Origin: Sambucus nigra
Taxonomy: Eukaryota; Streptophyta; Magnoliopsida; Dipsacales; Adoxaceae
Length of the DNA: 64,000 nt
Direction of reading: 5' to 3'
Assembly: GCA_949130495.1 (NCBI GenBank)
Contig: OX422216.1
Span: forward strand, 106,399,967-106,463,966
Part shown: positions 44,223-56,489 of the stretch, in pieces
Numbering within the stretch: the first letter of the stretch is position 1
Layout: the number at the start of each line of letters is the position of its first letter
Notes under the pieces: generated by a model
What the model saw: only the letters and a program-made list of their open reading frames with translations
The model's database searches: none
What the model was told of the DNA's origin: nothing
Translations under genes and position numbers: made by a program

Positions 44223-46114
44223 CTTACCTGACTTGGCACTTTCTAACTAACAAAATCAAAATTTATTAACTTGATAAGTACATTAGACCTATTATGGTTG
44301 GGTATTACCAATAATTAAATCCTTAAATGAAATTACGCTTTTACATTTAGAGATTATGAAATCCCAAATCTGGTAGAGGCAGAACAGAAAGTGGAACAAC
44401 TTAAGATATTAGGGAGATTATTTTTATTGTGTGTAGCCAGATAAGATTAATTAGTATTGAGTTGCACTATGTAAGAGTTTTAGATCAAGTTTTGTGTAAC
44501 TCCTATTAACCAATTAGAAATTTGTAACTCCTAATTAAAATGAAAAAGATTGGTAAAAAAATTTAGTTAAACAAATAAAAAAAATTACTAAAAAAATTAC
44601 AATAAGAGGTAATTGTATAAGATTGGAAGATAAAAACCCTATACTCAATGTTGTTCTTCGTGTCTAGAGCCTTACCTTCTAGCTTAATTCACGTTGTTCC
44701 CATCTAATCCCAGTCGGTTATACCATATACATATATTTTTCTTACATAAATCTGTTTTTATACCATATACGAAATGAGCAGTAAGTAGCATATCTCACCT
44801 AGAACCATGCGTGTACTTTTTCTTCATAGTCAAATCTTCGTAATCTTTGCCTTGGCAGAAAAATTGTATTATCCATTCTTCTCACATATATTCAATGTAT
44901 TATAAAATGAGCAAAAAGTCTGGTGTACTTTTATGTAGTAACCCATAAATGTTCTACTAATTATACTATCTTTCAATTTGGACGAAAACCAGTCTTTGGT
45001 AATACTTATATCTAAACGTTTAAACCATACTTACATCTAAACATTTATATTTTTTTAATGCATATTAAATGTTTATATACCGAGATAGCTTAAAAGTTTA
45101 CTCTAAAACCGTTTCGTTTGGTTGCGAAGTCGCAAATAGCTAAGTAGACAAAATTTTCCACGGTAAAAAATTTCATAGTGAAATGTTAGGTTTGCCCACT
45201 TGGATTATCAAACAACTTAATGAGTCAAAAATTAATATCAACCCAGTGAGTCAAAAAGTAAAATAATTATTTAAAAAACAAATAAAAAATTTGACTAACA
45301 TAAATAATTTTAACGGTTATGAAAAAATATAAAGTATTTTTTTAAATAGTTTTTACGTGTTTAAAACGGTGTTCGAAATTTTAAAAGCAAACCTTTAGAA
45401 ATAGTTTTCGAAAAACAGTCTTTAGATAATTTTTAAAAACAGTTTTAATATAATTTTTTAAAACAGGTTGATGCTTTGTGTGGGCCACTATGGGTACAAA
45501 GGCTCTTAATGTTTTCGTAAAATTTGCAGTGAGTTTGTCCTTTTGTTTCTATTAAGCATTTAATAAAATACCTTCAAAAAAGATAAATTCATATGATAAT
45601 ATTCCTGCTTTTTATTTTGATATGATAAAGCATTTCTCTATATTTATTACGTAACATTCAATAATCAACATTTTTAGCTTATATTACTTTATAAATATTC
45701 TATAATTATTTAAATTATCTTTCATTAATTTGCGGAGACAAAGGAATACAAATCAAGGATTGAGGGAGTTACAAACTTATGAATTCCTGAAGAATTTATG
45801 ACGTTATCCTTTTTATTTAGTGCTCAAGACCGAAGAATTTCTCTATTTTTAATCATCTTGATGTTGTCTTTTTTTAATCCTCAAGATATTTTGTCATCTC
45901 AATAAAAATTACGTTGTGCTCTACGTAATTAAATATATTAAATATCATCTTTTCGTTTCACATTTAATATTTTAGTATGCTAGTTCATTTATCTTTTTAA
46001 TATAATTATTTACTTTCTTGGTGACAATGAAAATGTATTTTATTTTATACACCATGCTAGTGGTAAGTAAAAATGGAGGCGGAAGAGGTGTGTGAGCAAC
46101 AAATTTGAAGTCGT
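44223..46114. other. AT-rich gene-free stretch
   Basis: No coding exon, RNA gene or terminal repeat recognised. About 45300-45480 has degenerate GTTTTTAAAA phrases similar to the inside of the neighbouring Harbinger-like element. Confidence 0.55.
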
Positions 46115-46117
46115 TAA

Positions 46118-47412
46118 GGGTCCGTTTGGTTGCCCTTTTTTGCCTAAGCAAATGCCAAAAAGTGGGCAAATAAGAAATTTGCCCACATTTTGGCCGTTTG
46201 GTTGCATAATTTGCTTAGGCATTATTTGTCAATGTACAACACTTCCTATGCACAATCTGTGGGCAAATTTTGCTTACCTATTTGAGTGGGAAATATTTGC
46301 CAACAAATTTGCCAACTTCTTAAACGGTTTTAATGTTTTAAAAAATAATTTAAAAATTGTTTTAAATAATTAAAAAACTATTATGAATATTTAAAAACTG
46401 TTTTACAATGTTTTAAAAATTGTTTTTAATATTATTAAAAATTGTTAAGAAAATGTTTTACAAATTTTTTAAAAAATCGTATTAACAAAATATTGTAAAA
46501 ACTGTTTTTAACATTTTTAAAAACTGTTGTGAGAATATTATAAAAACAGTTTTAGTGTTTTAAAAAATAATTTTAAAAATTGTTGTAAATAGTTGAAAAA
46601 ACTGTTATAAATATTTAAAAATTATTTTCTAATGTTTTGAAAGTTGTTTTTAATATTATAAAAAATTGTTCAGAAAATGTTTTACAAACTAATGCTTTGA
46701 AAACTGTTTTTAATATTAGAAAAAATTGTTAAGAGAATGTTTTACAAATTTTTTTAAAAATCGTATTATAAAAATATTGTAAAAACAGTTTTTAACATTT
46801 TTAAAAACTATTTTGGATATATTATAAAAACTGTTTTAATGTTTTAAAAAACAGTTTTTAAAAAACATTTTTTAAAACCGTTTTAAATAGTTTAAAAAAG
46901 CTATTGTGAATGTTTAAAAATTGTTTTGTAATATTTTAAAAACTGTTTTCAATATTATAAAAAATTGTTAAGAGAATGTTTTACAAATTTTTTGAAAAAT
47001 CGTAATATAAAAATATTGTTAAAATAGTTTTTAACAATTTTAAAAAGTGTTTTGAATATAATATAAAAACAGTTTTAAAGTTTAAAAACAAAATTAAAAA
47101 ATATTTTAAATAGTTAAAAAAAACTGTTGTGAATATTTAAAAATTGTTTTGTAATATTTTAAAAACTGATTTTAATATTATAAAAAATTGTTAAGAAAAT
47201 GTTTTACAATTTTTTTTAAAAACTGTAATATAAAAATATTGTAAAAACTGGTTTTAATATTTTTGAATATAATATAAAAATTATTTTTAAATAAATTAAT
47301 TGGATTAACTTTAATTTTATCTAATAATTATTTGATACCCTCATATAAATTTGCCTAGGCAAATTTGATCATGCTCGCTCTTTTCTTTTGTCCATCTACG
47401 ATCAAACGGCCC
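46118..47412. mobile_element. Non-autonomous PIF/Harbinger-like element with internal AT repeats
   Basis: The termini GGGTCCGTTTGGTTG and (complement of the right end) GGGCCGTTTGATCG form short inverted repeats, flanked by TAA on both sides (46115-46117 and 47413-47415). This fits Tourist/Harbinger-type insertion at TWA. The interior has about four AT-rich units of ~220 bases (landmarks GAATATTTAAAAA near 46384, 46607, 46908 and 47129; the second is longer by an internal duplication). No transposase. The class assignment rests on the 3-base duplication and terminal sequence only. Confidence 0.6.
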
Positions 47413-47415
47413 TAA

Positions 47416-48162
47416 GTGAAATGGGTAGCAGACAATTGAGATGTTGGGAGTCAGACCCACCCACCTCTCATGTCATGTACGTCAATTAGTGTATAGTGAA
47501 AGGACAATTTGGTCAAGTTGGTTGGGTGCAGGAGTTTTGTTTTGGGTATATTCGTTGCCTCGATTCTCCCTCTCATCGCCATAACAGGAGAAAAGAGAGA
47601 GAACATTTCTCCGATTTACACTTGCTCTTAAACTTTAACGTACATTAAGCTAAGGTGATGTTGTTATTTTTTCACATCTTCTTCAATCTTGCTCCTTGAT
47701 TTGATGCTGCTATTGTTCAATCTCATTTGCTCTTACATTGTGTTCAAGTTTCTGATTTTTCATGTTGGGCTTGTGGACATCCGGATCTTTTCTTTTGCCT
47801 ATAATTTTTCTATTCGGTATACCCTCATTTTAAATGGTCATCTGAGTCAAATAGTCCTCAACTTAATCTTTGATGTCTGAATTGATGTATTTGCACGTTG
47901 TTGAGTTTAATGCTAGAATTGCTTCCTGATTAGTGGGAATTGGGAAGTGTGATGCAACTATTGAGGCTTTAGATATACTGCACTTTTCTTCCGATGAAGT
48001 GGAACCCAATCTGAGATTGAATTTAGTTATTTCTAAGAGACATATTGGATGCCTTCCTAAACTTGCATTCATTATTGATAAAACTTGGTTTTCTTTTGCC
48101 CTTTTTTTTAGTTATTATAATCTCCTTTTGATCACATTACCCTCATATAGTTTATGTTGGAA
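47416..48162 (+). other. Stretch with an orphan exon-like block
   Basis: A possible splice acceptor (CTGATTAG) at about 47932 is followed by an open block to about 48082 that reads GKCDATIEALDILHFSS and then LNLVISKRHIGCLPKLAF. It looks protein-like but I do not recognise the family. Beyond it the frame becomes hydrophobic AT-rich noise and runs into the copia LTR. It could be a captured or abandoned exon, or chance. Confidence 0.25.
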
Positions 48163-48850
48163 TGTAATTTTATACAAGAATTATTTAAACTAAATGTAAA
48201 TTAATAGAAACAATTAAATTGTATTTTATTAATAATAATTGCAGTATAAACAAAAATATTACAGACTTACGTATTTAGAGTAACACAAGTGAAATGCAAG
48301 AACTAAGGACCAACTGATTCTGAAAAAATATTTAAGACATGCGCAGTTGAATGATTTTTTTTTGAAGAAAATTAAATAAAATTTGACCCAATAAGAAAGG
48401 ACAAGTCCCAAGCTCACGATCCACGGATCATGAACCCAGTCAGGCCAGGCCGGACAGGCGGGCGATGGTGGGGCGCGCACGTGGGCTTTTCGACCAAACC
48501 CCAAAGCATGCATAATGTAGGTCCTTTCCCCTTCAAAGGATTGGAAAACCCAAAGGGTATCCAAGCCCTTAAGCCACTTAATGGGTATATGTACTACTCA
48601 CTTTTTAAATTTTTTTTTATGTGGGATAAACTCACTACACACTAGTTTACCCATCTAAAAAGTGGTACTTTGAAGTCAAATTCTCATTCACCTCTTTATG
48701 TTTTTTAACATATGAGCATGCCACACTAATCTCCTCACGGAGAGGAATGCGTTGGTATGTGGACCCACCCCAAAAGATACGTGGGCTCCACTCTTATTTA
48801 GGCCTAAAGTTGACCCCGTTTCACTGTTTAAAACTATTCATTTTCCAACG
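48163..48850 (-). mobile_element. Copia element, 3' LTR (shortened)
   Basis: Matches about 56490-57637 at both ends: TACAAGAATTATTTAAAC and the AAGCCACTTAATG.GTATATG block are shared. Relative to the other LTR, about 450 bases are missing after GCAAGAACTAAGGACCAAC. Ends are approximate because no target duplication was found. Confidence 0.75.
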
Positions 48851-50123
48851 ATCCCCAACACGAATGAAATTGGTAAATAAAGTCCAAAAAACACATGCAG
48901 ACACTAAAGAGAGTTCAATTAGAAATTCAACGCATCGGGAGAGGTAGCTTGTGGCTTTGAACCTTCCCTCGTGAGAGATAGCTAAGCAGTGAACACGATG
49001 ACTTGGACCGTCAATCGTTGTGTAAATCAAGATAGTAGGTCTCACACATATCATTTTCGTACGAAGTTGGTTCTCATGGTTGTGTCCATTTTGGCCTGAA
49101 CATTCACAGGTTTCATGTCTCATGAGTGCTTTTAGAGAATTAAGCCTTTGAGGTTCGCATAGAAGCGACCCCACTTCACACTCACGTAGGCGATTCCTAA
49201 TAAAAAGTTCTTTGCTATACCTCCCTCCTTTAACAAGTTATAAGGATCATTAAAAGTGGATTTCCACCTCTCAAGGGTGTCTGTGAAATCCTCACGTAGG
49301 CGATTATTATAAGGATCATTATAATGATTCTCAAAAATTTATGATAAGGGTGTCTGTGAAATCCTCAAAATACAAATAAGTTCCACATATATTATAATAA
49401 TCCACTAAAACCCACTAACCATTTTTTTTATAAAAATAAAATCCAATATAATGTAATAACAAGCAGTTAATTTGGGCCACAAAACCCTTTTAACATCAAA
49501 CGAAAAACAATTATAGACAGTTGTTAAGAAACTGAATTATCAGTCTTTGCATATATTATAATAATCACCCACAAATCATTAAACTATAAAAGTGGAATCC
49601 AATATAATATAATGACAAGCACTTAACTTGGGTCACAAAACCCATTTAACATTAAAACATTAAACTAAAATCAAACACAGGAAATTGTTAAGAAACCCAG
49701 TTAACTTCGTATATGTTGAAGGAGAGTAAGAAGAAAATGAGAGAGAGAGAGAGAGAGATGAAAAATGAAAATAAATAAATCAGAATTGTGTTTTTTTTGG
49801 ATTCTTTACGAATCCCATCAAAATTGCCGAATCCTTCCCGAATCCAGAAATAATTTATTTAATTAATATCTGATTCTTCTTTGGGTGCGAATCGGGTCCG
49901 AATCGCACCCGCACCCGACTCGCGTGCGATTCGGATTCTTTAGGCCTTTTGAAGAATCCGTGCTTCATAGCTTATAACTAAACATACAACAGACTGCATT
50001 TATTGCATCGTAGGAATGAGTAGAAGTTATATTCTCCAAAGTGCAACTGGAGAGTCATCCACAACTTTATTGCCCCATTGATCCTAGATCTCGGGATCTC
50101 CTGTCAACTAGTTCTGGTTGTTA
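48851..50123 (-). other. Copia 3' non-coding region
   Basis: Lies between the end of the copia coding part and its 3' LTR. It includes a GA microsatellite (49737-49758) and repeated GTGTCTGTGAAATCCTCA phrases near 49278 and 49348. No gene seen. Confidence 0.5.
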
Positions 50124-53100
50124 TCATGGTGACTCATTGTTGTAGGCTATTAAGTCCATTCCCTTCGATGTTGAATAAACTTGCTCCTTTGGTAAAGATT
50201 TTGTAAACGGAGCCGCTAAATTATGTTTTGACCGTACAAAATTACGTCTATATTTAATGTGTCTAGATTTATCGTTATACACAAAATTATGTGCACTTGA
50301 AATTGCCATTTGATTATCATAATGTATAGTTATGGTAGACATATGCTTTGGTTAGAAATTCAGACTCTATCGTTGTTCGAGTAATTCAAGCCTATTTTTG
50401 AGGATTTCCAAGATATAGCTCCACCTCTCAAGGTGAATACATAGCCACTTGTGGATTTTGACTCCTCCGAGTCCGGTATCCAATTTTCATCAATATACCT
50501 CTTAAGTATCGCAGGGTACCTTGTATATTGCAACGCATAGTTTATGTGTATCTTAAGTACTTAAACCCTTACTAACGCTTCCTAATGATGAATCGCCAGT
50601 TTACACGTGTATTTACTCAATGCTTACAACATCAGCAATATCAAGTATCGTACAATTCATAATGTAGATTAGACTCCCAATAATTCGAGAGTATTATAGT
50701 TGGGAGAATGCATTCCAGTGATGCTCCATTGGAAAAGGTGTTCTAGTAAGTGCACCTTTATCTTTGTCAAACTTATTGAACATATTTTCAATGTAATGAG
50801 ATTGAGAAAGATCAAAACGTTCGGGGTTCTAGTGATCTTTCTGCCTAAGATGATATCTGCTTTTCCAAGGCCTTTTATGTCAAAATTTCTTGGCAAAGTT
50901 TTCTTGGAAGAATTTATTATGTCAATATTAGTTCCTATGATTAAATATCGTCAACGTAGAGACAAATAATGATATACATTATTAATTTGTTCGACATAGA
51001 CGCATTTATCACACTCATTAAGTTTGAATTCATTTGTCGTTACAATTTTGTCAAATATATCGTGCCATTGCTTGGGCGCTTGTTTTAATTCATATAAAGA
51101 TTTAGCAAGGCGACATACCCTTTGGTAGTAAAACCTTCACGTTGTTTCATATAATTTTCTTCATTTAAATCACCATTTAAGAGGACATTTTCACGTCCAT
51201 TATTAACATCCTAATGGATGTTATTCTAGTTACCGGGGAATAGGTGTCAAAGAAGTTAAAGCTTCTTTTTGCCTATACCCATTGGCAACCAATCTTGCCT
51301 TATTTATCCATTGAACCGTCGGGTTTCATCTTCCTTTTTGAAGCTTCATTTACACTTAATAGGTTTATTACTAGTCGGAAGATCCACCAATTCCCAAGTA
51401 TAGTTCTTCAATGTGGATTCAATCTCACTATTAATAGCCTCCTTCCAATATGGAGCTTTGGAAGTAGACATTGTTTCTCCAAAAGTTTAATGCTCACTTT
51501 CTAATAGACTAGTTAGAAAGTCGGGATCGAAGTTTGCTTCTCCAAAAGTTTGACCTCTTACTATGTTCAAGTTCAACTACTTTATCATTATCAACATGCT
51601 CGGAAATAGGATTATCACTATTAGATTCATTATCATGTGATCGTTTATGATAATGCACACTATCTTTATTACAAGGAAAAAATGTCTTTAAAAATTTAAC
51701 ATCACGAGATTCAAGTATAGTATTTTTATGTATATCCATGATGTTAGATTTATGAATTAAAAATCTATATGCACTACTATTATTAATATATCTAATGAAC
51801 ACACATTCTATTGTTTTAGATAATAATTTAGCTCTTTTAAGAGGGGGTATAACCATCTTAGCCAAGCACCCCTAGACTTTCGAGTATTTATACAAAGGTA
51901 TTTTACCTTTTCACAATTCATATGATTTTATGAGTATTCTTGTGATGAATTTTATTAAGAATATGATTTGCAGAAAGTAAAGCTTCCCCTCACACCTAGA
52001 GCTGACAAGCATATCATTAATCATGTCTTTCAACGCTTTATTTTCCCCTCGTTAGTTCTATTTTGCTGAGGAGTGTAGAGCGCTGTCGTTTGCTGTATTA
52101 TACCATGTTGTGCACAAAACCCATTTAAAGGTTGTGAATATACTTCTCCTCTCTCAGACCTTAGCATTTTAATCTTTTTATTAAGTTGATTTTCAACTTC
52201 AGTCTTGTAAACAATAAACATTTCAAGTGCTTCATCTTTAAAGGGTTGTAAGTAAACATAACACTATCTAGTGCAATCATCAATGAATATGATAAAATAT
52301 TTTTTTACTACCCCTAGTTTGAATATATTTGAGATCACATATGTCAGAATGAATTAATTCTAAAGGTATAGTGCTTCTTTCAACAAATTTGGAAGGTTAA
52401 CACAATCTTTACATTTATATCTATCATCTATTTCAAGTTAGGAACTAAATTCAATTTAATCAATCCATTAATAGATCCATAATTAACATGTCCTAACTTA
52501 TCATGCCAAACATTAAATGACTCAAGCATATAAGCAATAGATGTATTCTTATTATGAATCATAGAGTCAACAGTTACATTTAGTTTAAACAACCCATCAC
52601 TTATATACCTTTTTCCCACAAAGGTGAGCACAAATTTGTCCGATACAAGGACCAATTTAAATTTCTTCTTATTTAATAATGATCAAGACATGAGATTCTT
52701 GGAATTTCGGGCACATGGAGTACATCATTCAAAGTAAGATTTTTTCCAGAATTAAACTTGAGAATGATCTTTCGTGCCTTCGACACTTGAACTAGAAGAG
52801 TTCCCCATGAATAAAATTTTTCCTATATCGACCTTTTCGTAGCATGTGAATGCACTTTTGTTGGAACAAATATGGCACATCGCTCCAGTGTTGACTCACC
52901 AATCATTGGAATTTTCAACCATGTTGATTTAAGAGACGATGACAGGAAGATTATATATTTTAGCAACCATTTGTGCAATGTTGGCTTGATCAAACTTCAA
53001 TTTAGAAGATTTCCCTTTGCGCTTACAGCAGTCTTGAGCACGGTGACCCGGTTTTGATTCGTTTATTTTTTTTGCCGGAGTTGTATCGTTTTGGTTTTGA

Positions 53101-53137
53101 TTCGTTGTTCTCCACTACAATGGCCTTTTCCACCATA
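50124..53137 (-). pseudogene. Decayed Ty1/copia polyprotein (protease to RNase H)
   Basis: Minus-strand landmarks in order: protease-like NTGAMCHICSN (around 52910-52880), the pre-integrase block NVWHDKLGHVNYGSI (~52520-52470), integrase core YKTEVENQLNKKIKMLRSERG with HGIIQQTTALYTPQQN (52221-52030), integrase end ECVFIRYINNSSAYRFLIHKS (~51820-51750), RT NGDLNEENYMKQREGF (~51180-51130), active site CLYVDDI (~50972-50950), and RNase H end YNDKSRHIKYRRN with PFTKSLPKEQV (50342-50124). Stops and frameshifts occur throughout, so it is dead. Element C is inserted in its protease/gag junction. Confidence 0.85.
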
Positions 53138-53142
53138 TAATT
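53138..53142. repeat. Target-site duplication of C (ATAAT), left
   Basis: ATAAT, repeated exactly at 55846-55850. Confidence 0.9.
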
Positions 53143-54376
53143 GTAACACCCCGCCCGCCCTGAGAGAGCGAACGGAGCGCTAATGCGATAAAACTAAACT
53201 AAATCCCCAATATAACAAGGTATAGAGCATCTAAATAAACCCACAATAATATAAATCCACTAATCTCAATCTCTTCAATTACAACAAGTCTCTCGAATTA
53301 CATACAACAACTAACTCGAATAAAAATACAAATCTCCAAAGCTCTATACATCAAAATAATACAAATCTTTCCCAAACAATCCTCGCTAAAATCAATCTCC
53401 ATAGCGCCCCAAAATTCGCGCTAACCTACCACTAAAAGAAAATATGGGGAAGTACACAATACGACAAGAAAGATGCTCAACAAATATATGTTAGCGAAGA
53501 ATAAAGCGTAACAACACGAGTACGAATATTCAAATCAAAATGCAAATCTCAAAGCATTTATCAATATAATTTCTCAACAACACTTTAACCGGGTCACCAG
53601 GCCTCACCACATCCGTATATGCTTTATCAAGCCATAGCCCGGGAAGCAGGAATTTTGGCGGGTGCCCAACATCCGTGTCATATTAAAATCTCACGACAAC
53701 ATGCTCAATTACAACATAATGATGCCACATGAATCAAAATAATTTCAACAATTATTTTCCAGATTTCAATGAATTTATCAATTCAAATATGAGTTCAATT
53801 AACAAGAATTCAAAGAGAATGACACTCGCGAGATTTAAGGAGCATATTGTGTAAAACCCCATACCTCAAACCATGATGAGAAACCAATGATCACATCCTC
53901 AAGATCAACACAAAAGATGTACAAAAGCTCCTCCAAGAACCTCCAACAAAATAGCCCTAAGAACACCCTAATCTAAGGTTGGAACTCACAAATCTCAAGG
54001 GCCAATGCGTATATAAAAAGAAGAGGAATATAAAATATATTTGCTGCCAAAATTTGTGCCAAAAGTATGTAAAAAGGGTTGCCCACGACTTCCTTTTATA
54101 ATGCAAAGAAATGAAGAGTTGGAATCCAAAAGACTCTTTTAAATAAGGCAAAGAGATGAAGAGTTGGAAGTCAAAACAACTCCAAGAGTTAAAAAAAACA
54201 TTTAAAAATCATTTTAAAATCCGTTTTAACTCCGTTTTCGAAACCGTTTGAAATTCTCGCCTTTAAAAATAATAACCAACATATTTGAGCAATAAAAATA
54301 ATTTTATCAAAAACTTTATTTTCCTCCATTTTCCAGAAATTAATTAAAATAGCCCAAAATTACGCGGGTTATTACA
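53143..54376 (-). mobile_element. Element C, 3' LTR
   Basis: 1,234 bases, plus-strand TGTAACACCCCGCCCGCCC to GGGTTATTACA. Nearly identical to 54611-55845, so the insertion is recent compared with the copia host. Confidence 0.93.
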
Positions 54377-54610
54377 CTTCCCCACTAACAATGGAATTTC
54401 GCCCTCGAAATTCGCCGAATGCCTAACTCTAAAAAATCGCACTAACTCCAAAAATAAATCACGTCTCCCAAAAATAAATTCCTCACATCTAATTCCGAAA
54501 CCTATCACGAATATCACCTAAAATTTTCTATCTCCAAAAATTGTTATCCACGCAATGAACCCAAAACCCAAGACCTAAGGGTTGTCGTATACCTAGGCTC
54601 TGATACCATT
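54377..54610 (-). other. Element C internal region (234 bases)
   Basis: On the minus strand: a primer site TGGTATCAGAGCC (54596-54608) two bases from the 5' LTR, no coding sequence, the inverted pair GAATTTCGAGGGCGAAATTC (54394-54413), and a GTTAGTGGGGAAG polypurine tract (54377-54389). This is a complete set of replication signals with nothing else. It is similar in kind to TRIM elements but with long LTRs. Confidence 0.92.
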
Positions 54611-55845
54611 TGTAACACCCCGTCCGCTCGGGAAGAGCGAACGGAGCGCTAATCCGATAAAATAAATCCAAATCCACAAGTGACAAGGTATAGAGCATCT
54701 AAATAAACCCACAATAATATAAATCCACTAATCTCAATCTCTTCAATTACAACAAGTCTCTCGAATTACATACAACAACTAACTCGAATAAAAATACAAA
54801 TCTCCAAAGCTCTATACATCAAAATAATACAAATCTTTCCCAAACAATCCTCGCTAAAATCAATCTCCATAGCGCCCCAAAATCCACGCTAACCTGCCAC
54901 TAAAAGAAAATATGGGGAAGTACACAATACGACAAGAAAGATGCTCAACAAATATATGTTAGCGAAGAATAAAGCGTAACAACACGAGTACGAATATTCA
55001 AATCAAAATGCAAATCTCAAAGCATTTATCAATATAATTTCTCAACAACACTTTAACCGGGTCACCAGGCCTCACCACATCCGTATATGCTTTATCAAGC
55101 CATACCCCGGGAAGCAGGAATTTTGGCGGGTGCCCAACATCCGTGTCATATTAAAATCTCATGACAACGTGCTCAATTACAACATAATGATGCCACATGA
55201 ATCAAAATAATTTCAACAATTATTTTCCAGATTTCAATGAATTTATCAATTCAAATATGAGTTCTATTAACAAGAATTCAAAGAGAATGACACTCGCGAG
55301 ATTTAAGGAGCATACTGTGTAAAACCCCATACCTCAAACCATGATGAGAAACCAATGATCACATCCTCAAGATCAACACAAAAGATCTACAAAAACTCCT
55401 CCAAGAACCTCCAACAAAAAAGCCCTAAGAACACCTCTAATCTAAGGTTGGAACTCACAAATCTCAAGGGCCAATGTGTATATAAAAAGAAGAGGAATAT
55501 AAAATATATTTGCTGCCAAAATTTGTGCCAAAAGTATGTAAAAAGGGTTGCCCACGACTTCCTTTTATAATGCAAAGAAATGAAGAGTTGGACTCCAAAA
55601 GACTCCTTTAAATAAGGCAAAGAGATGAAGAGTTGAAAGTCAAAACAACTCCAAGAGTTAAAAAAAACATTTAAAAATCATTTTAAAATCCGTTTTAACT
55701 CCGTTTTCGAAACCGTTTGAAATTCTCGCCTTTAAAAATAATAACCAACATATTTGAGCAATAAAAATAATTTTATCAAAAACTTTATTTTCCTCCATTT
55801 TCCAGAAATTAATTAAAATAGCCCAAAATTACGTGGGTTATTACA
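54611..55845 (-). mobile_element. Element C, 5' LTR
   Basis: 1,235 bases; it is followed by ATAAT. Short frames inside both LTRs (near 53957-54151 and 55387-55620) are not genes. Confidence 0.93.
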
Positions 55846-56460
55846 ATAATTTCCACTGATTTTCTTGTCACTAATTCTGTTGTCTACTTCAATTCTCAAA
55901 TAAACTATCAAGTCTTCCAATTTCATTTCTTTACGTTTATTTTTCAAATAATTCTTAAAGTCTCTCCAACTAGTTAATTGCTACTACTTGAAATGACTCA
56001 CTCAAAAGGCATGCTTTCGGCATGAATTTCATGCAGAATTGTTTGAATTTCTTGGATTTGACTTGAAACATTTTTGGAATCCACCATTTTGAAATCTAAG
56101 AACCTACCAACGATAAATATTTAAGTTCGGCATCGTCGTTTTTGTATATTTTATCAAGGAATTTTCAGAGTTCTTTTGATATTTGGATTGGACTATACAC
56201 ATTATATAGAGTATTGTCCAATCCATTAAGAATATAATTACGACACATAAGAAGATTGGAATGTTTCCATGCATGTATGGCAACAACAGTTGTAGTATCA
56301 ACATCATCTTTTAATTTTGGGACATATTCCCTTACGAACTTTGCCAAATTTAATGTTGTTAATAGAACATCTTTTGTTGCCAACGTTTGAAGTCGTCCCA
56401 TCAAACCTTTCCACTTTCTCATGGTGGTTCGCAGGAGGATTCATATTTGTCATGAATTTG
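55846..56460 (-). pseudogene. Copia gag part
   Basis: Minus-strand reading from about 56450: ANHHEKVERFDG, then TTLNLAKFVREYVPKL, AWKHSNLLMCRNYILNGLD and LYNVYSPIQISKEL. This is the UBN2-type copia gag. Frames are broken (56165-56422 is the longest). It continues across element C into 53137. Confidence 0.8.
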
Positions 56461-56489
56461 ATTCACACAAGCAGAATAATTGTCTTAAG

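Noticed and set aside
53957..55620. Duplicate 64-77 codon frames (minus strand)
   Set aside because: They are LTR copies of element C, not paired genes.
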